NCBI GenBank assembly: GCA_937952995.1
Contig: CALFYB010000239.1
Location: 1 to 14,094, forward strand
DNA: 14,094 nucleotides
Direction of reading: 5' to 3'
Origin: an uncultured Caulobacteraceae bacterium
GTDB taxonomy: Bacteria; Pseudomonadota; Alphaproteobacteria; Caulobacterales; Caulobacteraceae
The position numbers and the translations under genes are program-made. Within the stretch, counting starts at the first letter, position 1; every line of letters starts with the position of its first letter. The notes under the pieces are model-generated. The model was given only the letters and a program-made list of their open reading frames with translations. It searched no databases and was not told the DNA's origin. Below, piece by piece: positions 1 to 4,500 of this stretch.

Positions 1-22
1 CTACACGACGCTCTTCCGATCT
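1..22 (+). other. Illumina TruSeq adapter remnant
   Basis: The first 22 bases match the 3' end of the standard Illumina TruSeq read-1 adapter and end in the diagnostic CTCTTCCGATCT. This is library sequence, not biology. The anti-sigma reading frame on the minus strand stops being biological exactly where the adapter begins, so the true insert starts at base 23. Confidence 0.97.
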
Positions 23-232
23 CCTCACCGCCGGCCAGATCGAGGCGATCAGAGACGCCGCGGCCACACTCAGCCATGAACTGCGTGGTGAGCGAGAACT
101 GACCGCTAGGTGGCTCATGGCCTCGGCGATCTGTGAATCGCGAACTTCATTGGTAGCGGGAGCCACATTGTGCAATGCGTCGGCGATGTGTGGGGGAAGA
201 AGGTCTGAATCGAGATGATCGTCATTGCTCAT
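23..232 (-). CDS. anti-sigma factor-like protein, N-terminal 70 residues (cut by contig end)
   Basis: This is the start of a protein encoded directly after an ECF sigma factor, and 70 codons are visible before the adapter. The first ~50 residues are hydrophilic and acidic (begins MSNDDHLDSDLLPPHIADAL). Residues ~52-68 (SSWLSVAAASLIASIWPAV) look like the start of a single membrane span. A cytoplasmic N-terminus followed by one transmembrane helix is the usual build of membrane anti-sigma factors that hold the partner sigma inactive until a signal releases it. The ATG at 230-232 lies 11 nt inside the end of the sigma gene, and a GAGGA ribosome binding site sits just before it, which suggests coupled translation. 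An alternative ATG at 223-225 is in another frame and gives no sensible protein. No zinc-binding HxxxCxxC motif is visible in the part present. Role is inferred mainly from position and topology. Confidence 0.6.
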
Positions 233-806
233 GATGTCCTCTTTCATGTTCTGACGTGCTGTCTGTATGACGGTCCGGCTCGGTGTCTTGGTTCCCCAGA
301 ATCTCCACCAATTGTGCACGACCCCGAGCCAACCGAGACCGCACGGTTCCGATGGCAATCCCCTGAATGGCTGCAATTTCCTCATATTCGAGGTCTGCGA
401 CGTGCCGCAGGACCAATGTGGTGCGGTATTCCTCGGGAATTTCGGCGAGTGCGGACACCACATCGAGTTGTGTCGCAACGGCATCAGTTCGGTCTTGTTG
501 TGGTGAGTCGTACACCGCGTCGTTGTCTGAGGGGAGAGGACGCCGACCAATACGCCGCACCTCATCGAGGGCTGCGTTGGTGGCAATGCGATAGACCCAT
601 GTCGAGAATTGGGATCGACCATCAAATGAGGGAAGCGCCTTCACAATAGAAATCAAGGCGTTCTGAGTGGCATCTTCGGCGTCAGCACGGTTGATGACAA
701 TTCGGTGGCACACCGCTCTCACGGTGTCATAGTGGGCACGCAGGAGGGCATCGGTTGCTGATGCATCACCACGTTTGGCGCGGCGAATGAGGAGATCATC
801 TTCAGA
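222..806 (-). CDS. ECF-type RNA polymerase sigma factor, N-terminus lost at chimeric junction
   Basis: This is an RNA polymerase sigma-70 family factor of the ECF group, which redirects transcription to stress or envelope genes. About 194 residues remain, close to a full ECF protein, so only the extreme N-terminus is missing. Region 2 runs from SEDDLLIRRAKRGD through DAEDATQNALISIVKALPSF and GRSQFSTWVYRIATNAALDE, the core-binding and -10 recognition helices. A variable linker (RRPLPSDNDAVYDSPQQ) follows. Region 4 is IPEEYRTTLVLRHVADLEYE plus the helix-turn-helix EEIAAIQGIAIGTVRSRLAR. It is read in frame from the first half of rplI, which no known ECF factor is. The codon use (many A/T third positions) and style of region 2 differ from the neighbouring caulobacterial genes and recall actinobacteria, possibly Acidimicrobiia (low certainty). 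The true start codon is not in the window. It overlaps the anti-sigma start by 11 nt. Confidence 0.85.
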   Translation of the reverse strand, partial: SEDDLLIRRAKRGDASATDALLRAHYDTVRAVCHRIVINRADAEDATQNALISIVKALPSFDGRSQFSTWVYRIATNAALDEVRRIGRRPLPSDNDAVYDSPQQDRTDAVATQLDVVSALAEIPEEYRTTLVLRHVADLEYEEIAAIQGIAIGTVRSRLARGRAQLVEILGNQDTEPDRHTDSTSEHERGHHEQ

Positions 807-820
807 GCGGGCGATGTTGA
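795..820. other. chimeric assembly breakpoint (left)
   Basis: Within these bases the minus-strand frame changes from the L9 C-terminal domain to an ECF sigma factor region 2, and base composition shifts. The exact base cannot be fixed because both families can encode the short ARSED stretch, which would allow a short shared k-mer to join unrelated reads. Confidence 0.8.
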
Positions 821-1244
821 TCTTGATGGTGATCGCAACTTCGGCGTGAAGGCGGACCTTCACTTCGTGCACGCCCAAAGCCTTGATGGGCTTGTCGAGC
901 ACGACCATGGCGCGTTCGATCTTGCCGCCAGCGGCGACAACAGCGTCAGCAACGTCACGGCCAGTGACCGAACCGTAAAGCTGTCCGGTTTCGCCGGCCT
1001 GACGGATCATCGCGTAGATGGTGCCGTCGAGCGCAGCGCCGTTGGCTTCAGCGGCTTCGCGGGTCTGTTGGTTACGAACTTCAAGGGCGGCGCGTTGAAC
1101 GTCGAACACCTTGAGGTTTGCGGAGGTGGCGCGCAGGGCCTTGGAGCGGGGCAGCAGGAAGTTACGGGCATAGCCGTCCTTCACCGTAACCACGTCGCCG
1201 AGGGTGCCGAGGCGTTCAACCCGTTCGAGTAGGATAACTTTCAT
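801..1244 (-). CDS. rplI: 50S ribosomal protein L9, C-terminus lost at chimeric junction
   Basis: L9 binds 23S rRNA near the base of the L1 stalk and helps maintain translational fidelity. The N-terminal RNA-binding domain is clear: MKVILLERVERLGTLGDVVT then VKDGYARNFLLPRSKALRAT. The linker helix (~41-75) follows, and the C-terminal domain is recognisable from ETGQLYGSVTGRDVADAV to GVHEVKVRLHAEVAITIKIN. About 148 of roughly 190 residues expected for an alphaproteobacterial L9 are present. After INIARSED the frame continues into a sigma factor instead of the usual acidic tail. The start is well supported: GGAG lies just before the ATG and the upstream rpsR stop codon is part of the same TAAGGAG, so the two genes are probably translationally coupled. 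It is the third gene of rpsF-rpsR-rplI, a conserved order. Confidence 0.93.
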
Positions 1245-1256
1245 GGGGTTTGCTCC

Positions 1257-1520
1257 TTACTTCACGACGTAGGGGAGCAGAGCCAGGAAGCGGGCGCGCT
1301 TGATGGCCTTGGCCAGTTCGCGTTGCTTCTTAGCCGACACCGCAGTGATGCGCGACGGTACGATCTTGCCACGCTCAGAGATGTAGCGTTGCAGGAGCTT
1401 GACGTCCTTATAGTCGATCTTCTGTGCGCCAGCGCCCGAGAACGGGCAAACCTTACGGCGGCGGAAGAAGGGGCGGCGGGCCCCGCCAGCGGCGGATTCC
1501 GGAGCGGTCGTATCGGTCAT
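1257..1520 (-). CDS. rpsR: 30S ribosomal protein S18
   Basis: S18 pairs with S6 on the platform of the small subunit. The 87-residue protein has the family signature RRRKVCPFSG at about 20-29, then IDYKDVKLLQRYISERGKI and PSRITAVSAKKQRELAKAIK, ending RARFLALLPYVVK. The length fits alphaproteobacterial S18 with a short unordered N-terminus (residues 1-18). The start is supported by AAGGA and GAGGG within 15 nt upstream. The gap to rpsF is 12 nt and the gap to rplI is also 12 nt, so this is one operon. Nothing is odd about it. Confidence 0.97.
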   Translation of the reverse strand: MTDTTAPESAAGGARRPFFRRRKVCPFSGAGAQKIDYKDVKLLQRYISERGKIVPSRITAVSAKKQRELAKAIKRARFLALLPYVVK

Positions 1521-1532
1521 GACCCTCTGTCC

Positions 1533-1949
1533 TTAAGCTTGATTGTCGTCAAAGCGCGGGCGGTCGCCGCGCTCGGGCCGGTCGCCACGGTCTGGGCGAT
1601 CACCACGCTCGGGCCGGTCGCCGCGATCGCGACGCGCCAGCACAGGCGACAGTTCCAGGTCGAGCTCTTCGACGCGGATGGTCATGAAGCGCAGCACGTC
1701 TTCGTTGATCGACAGCTGGCGTTCCATTTCCTTGACCGCCGCCGAAGGGGCGTCGATGGCCAGAAGGGAATAGTGACCCTTGCGGTTCTTCTTCACCCGA
1801 TAGGTGAGGTTGCGCAGACCCCAATATTCGATCTTGGCAACGGTTCCGCCGCCTTCTTCGATTAGGGCTTTGAGGGTGTCATTGAGGGCTTCGGCCTGTT
1901 GCGGCGAGATATCCTGCCGCGAAATGACCACGTGTTCGTATAGAGCCAT
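1533..1949 (-). CDS. rpsF: 30S ribosomal protein S6 with RGDRPE-repeat tail
   Basis: S6 binds the central domain of 16S rRNA together with S18. From the chosen ATG (1947-1949) it is 138 residues: MALYEHVVISRQDISPQQAE, the GGGTVAKIEYWGLRNLTYRV core strand and helix, then NRKGHYSLLAIDAPSAAVKE and the end of the fold at RFMTIRVEELDLELSPV (~105). A longer in-frame start 30 codons upstream exists, but that stretch is Arg-rich and unlike S6, while the chosen ATG has AAGGA five bases before it and matches family N-termini. The last ~30 residues are a basic/acidic low-complexity tail built from four copies of RGDRP(E/D/R), encoded by an 18-bp tandem repeat. Extended charged S6 tails are known in alphaproteobacteria; E. 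coli S6 ends in poly-glutamate instead. Confidence 0.96.
   Translation of the reverse strand: MALYEHVVISRQDISPQQAEALNDTLKALIEEGGGTVAKIEYWGLRNLTYRVKKNRKGHYSLLAIDAPSAAVKEMERQLSINEDVLRFMTIRVEELDLELSPVLARRDRGDRPERGDRPDRGDRPERGDRPRFDDNQA
1561..1632. repeat. 18-bp tandem repeat, four units, coding for the S6 tail
   Basis: Four consecutive 18-base units start at 1561, 1579, 1597 and 1615. On the plus strand each unit is a variant of CGGTCGCCRCGCTCGGGC, and on the minus strand each encodes six residues of the form RGDRPE. Units differ by a few substitutions. The repeat stays in frame, so slippage would add or remove whole six-residue units. Confidence 0.85.
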
Positions 1950-1958
1950 AGGCGTCCT

Positions 1959-1974
1959 TCTTCCAAAAGAAAGA
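1959..1974 (-). promoter_or_regulatory. hairpin at the rpsF ribosome binding site
   Basis: In the rpsF mRNA, UCUUUC and GGAAGA form a 6-bp stem (one G-U pair) closed by a UUUU loop. The base of the stem touches the AAGGA ribosome binding site (1955-1959), so folding could limit ribosome access. Many bacterial rpsF leaders bind the S6:S18 complex for feedback control; I cannot show that this one matches that RNA motif. Confidence 0.35.
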
Positions 1975-2063
1975 CGGCGTCCCTGACGGCGGAAGGTCCG
2001 ACAGCAACGATGGCTCTTGGCGCGGCGTCCGGGCGTCATTGCCCTGGATCAGAAAAACTCCGC

Positions 2064-2078
2064 GAAAGACCGTCTTTC
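2064..2078. repeat. 15-bp palindrome GAAAGAC-C-GTCTTTC
   Basis: Two perfect 7-bp arms (GAAAGAC and GTCTTTC) flank one central base, about 115 bp upstream of rpsF and 155 bp upstream of fabD. A second half-copy GAAAGAC lies at 1969-1975. The form suits a dimeric repressor site or a hairpin in the rpsF leader; which regulator would bind is unknown. Confidence 0.4.
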
Positions 2079-2233
2079 AACAAGCGGCGGTGTGTACGCT
2101 CTATGGACGCGAAAGGCAAGGGGCGGGGCAAGGTTAGCACTACCCTCATGACTGTTCGCTTACCCCCATCTTGCCGCCTTCGCGCAATTGACCTAACCCT
2201 GCGCGTAACATTTGCAGTTTAGGAGCCCGTCTG

Positions 2234-3184
2234 ATGGGTCTCGCTTTCCTTTTTCCCGGACAGGGCAGTCAAGCGGTTGGCATGGGTGGGGCGCTCTATG
2301 AGGCCTTTGCCAGTGCGCGCGAAGTGTTTCAGGAGGTCGATGAGGCCTTGGGGCAAAAGCTCTATGGGCTGATGAGCCAGGGTCCCGAAGAGGACCTGAC
2401 CCTGACCGAGAACGCTCAGCCCGCCCTGATGGCGGTCAGTGTTGCGGTCACGCGGGTGCTGGAGGCCGAGTTCGGCGTCTCGGTCTCGCAGGCCAGCTTT
2501 ATCGCTGGGCACAGCTTGGGTGAATATTCGGCGCTGGCAGCGGCGGGGGCGATCACCTTGGCCGATACGGCGCGTCTGTTGAAGCTGCGCGGTCAGGCCA
2601 TGCAGCGCGCGGTGCCGGTCGGGGCAGGGGCCATGGCCTCGCTGATCGGACCCAAGACCGATGTGGCGCTGGCCGAAGCGGCGGCGGCGGTTGGCTCCGA
2701 GGTCGGGGTCTGCGTCGTGGCCAATGACAATAACCAAGGCAATGTGGTGATCAGCGGCGACAAGGCCGCCGTCGACAAGGCCATCGAGGCGGCCAAGGCG
2801 CTGGGTGCACGGGCCATTCCCCTGAACGTCTCCGCCCCTTTCCATTGTCCCCTGATGCAGCCCGCCGCCGACGAGATGGCGCAGGCTCTGGCCAGCACCC
2901 TGATCATCGCCCCGCGCGCGCCGCTGGTGGCCAATGTCACGGCCCGGCCGGTGCTGGATGCCGACGTGATCCGCAGCCTGCTGGTCGAGCAGGTGACGGG
3001 CCGCGTGCGCTGGCGCGAGTCGGTGCTGTGGCTGGCCAATGAAGGCGGCGTCACCCGCTTTGCCGAGGCTGGGGCCGGAAAGGTCCTGTCGGGCATGGCC
3101 AAGCGTATCGCCCCCGACGTGGAAGCCACGCCGCTGAACACCCCCGCCGATCTGGAGGCCTTTGCCGCCTCCCTCAAGGGCTAA
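2234..3184 (+). CDS. fabD: malonyl-CoA:ACP transacylase
   Basis: FabD moves malonate from malonyl-CoA to acyl carrier protein, supplying the two-carbon donor for fatty acid synthesis in the cytoplasm. The 316-residue protein matches the family length. It opens with FLFPGQGSQAVGMG (the oxyanion-side GQGSQ loop, 9-13), has the nucleophile elbow GHSLG with Ser94, Arg119 in KLRGQAMQ for the malonyl carboxylate, and the partner His204 in SAPFHCPLM. VANDNNQGNVVISG (162-175) is also typical. The ATG follows AGGAG at the normal distance. It heads the rightward unit; fabG begins 13 bases after its stop, so the two are co-transcribed. No oddities. Confidence 0.97.
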   Translation: MGLAFLFPGQGSQAVGMGGALYEAFASAREVFQEVDEALGQKLYGLMSQGPEEDLTLTENAQPALMAVSVAVTRVLEAEFGVSVSQASFIAGHSLGEYSALAAAGAITLADTARLLKLRGQAMQRAVPVGAGAMASLIGPKTDVALAEAAAAVGSEVGVCVVANDNNQGNVVISGDKAAVDKAIEAAKALGARAIPLNVSAPFHCPLMQPAADEMAQALASTLIIAPRAPLVANVTARPVLDADVIRSLLVEQVTGRVRWRESVLWLANEGGVTRFAEAGAGKVLSGMAKRIAPDVEATPLNTPADLEAFAASLKG

Positions 3185-3197
3185 AGGACCAAGACTG

Positions 3198-3938
3198 ATG
3201 TTTGATTTGACCGGAAAGACCGCGCTCGTGACGGGTGCCAGCGGCGGTATTGGCGGGGCCATTGCCCGCGCGCTCCATGCTCAAGGCGCGCATGTGGTGC
3301 TGTCGGGCACGCGGCAGGCGGCGCTGGACGCTCTGGCCGGGGAACTGGGCGAGCGGACCTCGACTGTGACCTGCAATCTCGGTGATACGGCTGAGGTTGA
3401 TGGGCTGGTGGCCTGGGCCGAAGAGGCCGCCGGTGCGCCGCTCGATATTTTGATCGCCAATGCCGGTATTACCCGTGACGGTCTGTTGCTGCGTATGAAG
3501 GACGAGGACTGGGAAACGGTCATCAAGGTCAATCTTGAGGCCTATTTCCGACTCAGCCGCGCGGCACTCAAGGGCATGATGAAGCGCCGCTCTGGCCGGA
3601 TCATCGGCATTACCAGCGTCGTCGGCGTGACCGGCAATCCGGGCCAGACCAACTATGCTGCCTCTAAGGCCGGAATGATCGGCTTTTCAAAGGCCTTGGC
3701 GCAGGAAGTGGGCAGCCGCAATGTCACCGTCAACTGCGTCGCGCCCGGCTTTATTGCCAGCCCGATGACCGATGATCTCAATGATGCGCAAAAGGCCGCA
3801 ATCTTGACCAAAATCCCCTCCGGACGCTTGGGAGAAGGCTCTGATGTGGCCGCAGCCTGCGTTTATCTGGCCAGCGATGCCGGTGGCTATGTCACCGGAC
3901 AGACCCTCCACGTCAATGGCGGGATGGCGATGGTTTGA
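3198..3938 (+). CDS. fabG: 3-oxoacyl-ACP reductase
   Basis: FabG reduces 3-oxoacyl-ACP to 3-hydroxyacyl-ACP with NADPH, the first reduction of each elongation cycle. It is a 246-residue short-chain dehydrogenase: TGASGGIG cofactor loop (12-19), NAG at 88-90, and the catalytic set Asn112, Ser140, Tyr153, Lys157 (YAASK). The C-terminus GYVTGQTLHVNGGMAMV is the family ending. An in-frame start 12 codons upstream would run into fabD; the ATG at 3198 begins the conserved MFDLTGKTALVTGA and has AAAGGA before it, so it is preferred. It lies 13 nt after fabD and 182 nt before acpP, where a separate promoter probably lies. Confidence 0.97.
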   Translation: MFDLTGKTALVTGASGGIGGAIARALHAQGAHVVLSGTRQAALDALAGELGERTSTVTCNLGDTAEVDGLVAWAEEAAGAPLDILIANAGITRDGLLLRMKDEDWETVIKVNLEAYFRLSRAALKGMMKRRSGRIIGITSVVGVTGNPGQTNYAASKAGMIGFSKALAQEVGSRNVTVNCVAPGFIASPMTDDLNDAQKAAILTKIPSGRLGEGSDVAAACVYLASDAGGYVTGQTLHVNGGMAMV

Positions 3939-4120
3939 TCAGAGCCACTTTCTAGGCGCAGACACGCTAGTCTCGCAAAAAAGAACGTGCTAGCGAGAGC
4001 CTGTGTCGGCCCACCCTCGGTGGATTCGACTCGGGATTATTATTTTCACCACCGGGTGACCGTCTAGCGATCGTCGTTGGAGGCATCCGTTCTCACCATC
4101 TAGACAAGGGATTCCAGCGT
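3939..4120 (+). promoter_or_regulatory. acpP upstream region with GANTC sites and inverted repeats
   Basis: This 182-bp gap holds three GANTC motifs (GATTC 4023-4027, GACTC 4028-4032, GATTC 4110-4114), the target of the cell-cycle methylase CcrM in Caulobacterales. It also has a large imperfect hairpin (3961-4007) and two short perfect inverted repeats: CCACC-ctc-GGTGG (4011-4023) and TCACC-accg-GGTGA (4046-4059). The acpP ribosome binding site AAGGGA lies a few bases before the ATG and abuts the last GANTC. No -35/-10 pair is clear enough to call. Confidence 0.55.
3961..4007 (+). promoter_or_regulatory. imperfect stem-loop upstream of acpP
   Basis: GACAC (3961-3965) pairs with GTGTC (4003-4007), and TCTCGC (3971-3976) pairs with GCGAGA (3993-3998). 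An internal loop separates the two helices and a 16-base A-rich loop closes them. There is no T-run after it, so it is not a standard intrinsic terminator. It could end the fabD-fabG transcript weakly, stabilise its 3' end, or act in the acpP leader. Confidence 0.45.
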
Positions 4121-4360
4121 ATGTCCGACATTCTCGAACGCGTCCGTAAGATCGTGATCGAGCATCTGGACGCCGATCCGGAGAAGGTCACGGAAAAGGC
4201 CAGCTTCATCGACGATCTTGGTGCAGACAGCCTCGACAATGTCGAGCTCGTCATGGCTTTCGAAGAAGAGTTCGACATCGAGATTCCCGATGACGCCGCA
4301 GAACATATTCAGACTGTGGGCGACGCCGTGAAGTTCATCAGCGAGCGCCTCGCGGCCTAA
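4121..4360 (+). CDS. acpP: acyl carrier protein
   Basis: AcpP carries growing acyl chains on a 4'-phosphopantetheine arm to every enzyme of fatty acid synthesis and to lipid A and phospholipid acyltransferases. The 79-residue acidic protein has the standard four-helix pattern: SDILERVRKIVIEHLDADPE, the attachment site GADSLDNVELV with Ser37, and helix III-IV EIPDDAAEHIQTVGDAVKFI. Length, charge and motif all fit. It sits between fabG and fabF as in most proteobacteria but is separated from both by sizeable gaps (182 and 140 bp). It is followed by a terminator-like hairpin, so it is likely also transcribed alone at high level. Confidence 0.98.
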   Translation: MSDILERVRKIVIEHLDADPEKVTEKASFIDDLGADSLDNVELVMAFEEEFDIEIPDDAAEHIQTVGDAVKFISERLAA

Positions 4361-4361
4361 G

Positions 4362-4380
4362 CTGTCACGATCGATGACAG
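4362..4380. repeat. inverted repeat CTGTCA-N7-TGACAG after acpP
   Basis: Perfect 6-bp arms (4362-4367 and 4375-4380) begin just one base after the acpP stop codon, and the 7-base loop contains CGATCG. It could be a small hairpin protecting the 3' end of the acpP message or a protein-binding site. Confidence 0.4.
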
Positions 4381-4382
4381 GT

Positions 4383-4411
4383 CGCCGCGCCGGGCCATGC
4401 CGGGCGCGGCG
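4383..4411 (+). terminator. GC-rich terminator-like hairpin after acpP
   Basis: CGCCGCGCC (4383-4391) pairs perfectly with GGCGCGGCG (4403-4411) across an 11-base loop, followed only by TCTT. The stem is strong but the T-run is poor, as is common in GC-rich genomes. It probably attenuates read-through from acpP into fabF so that the carrier protein is made in excess over the synthase. Confidence 0.6.
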
Positions 4412-4500
4412 TCTTGACTCATAGTCGCCTCTGGTCCCGATTACGGGTGGCCGAGGCCGACTGACCCCGAAATGTCTGGGGCGTTCAAAGGATCATAACC
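4412..4500 (+). promoter_or_regulatory. possible fabF promoter and ribosome binding site
   Basis: TTGACT at 4414-4419 resembles a -35 element and overlaps a GANTC site (GACTC, 4416-4420). The nearest AT-rich -10 candidate, around 4438-4444, is only a weak match at 18-19 bp spacing. AAAGGA at 4487-4492 is a good ribosome binding site for the fabF ATG. Confidence 0.35.

Larger units (their letters stand above)
1950..2233. promoter_or_regulatory. divergent intergenic region between rpsF and fabD
   Basis: This 284-bp gap separates the ribosomal operon (leftward) from fabD (rightward) and must carry promoters for both. For fabD, TTGACC (2188-2193) and TAACAT (2206-2211) are 12 bp apart, a spacing too short for the E. 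coli consensus but inside the 10-14 bp range described for Caulobacter housekeeping promoters; this is a weak call. AGGAG at 2221-2225 is the fabD ribosome binding site. The region also holds the palindrome at 2064-2078 and three GGCGTCC words (1951-1957, 1976-1982, 2024-2030), which read GGACGCC in the rpsF leader. Short open frames here look nothing like known proteins and are not counted as genes. Confidence 0.5.

Noticed and set aside
222..1244. A single 340-residue gene fusing ribosomal protein L9 to a sigma factor as a new regulatory system
   Set aside because: The fusion point coincides with a composition change and a taxonomic change, the L9 tail is missing, and the contig has adapter and a second misjoin. 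A chimera is the simpler account.
1561..1632. Short regularly spaced repeats that could suggest a CRISPR array
   Set aside because: The units are contiguous 18-bp repeats without spacers and encode an in-frame protein tail of S6.
1919..2039. The 30-residue longer start of rpsF
   Set aside because: The extra residues are Arg-rich, absent from S6 proteins, and the inner ATG has a proper AAGGA site.
2010..2222. A 70-codon plus-strand open frame in the rpsF-fabD gap
   Set aside because: No family resemblance, no ribosome binding site, and it covers the likely divergent promoters.
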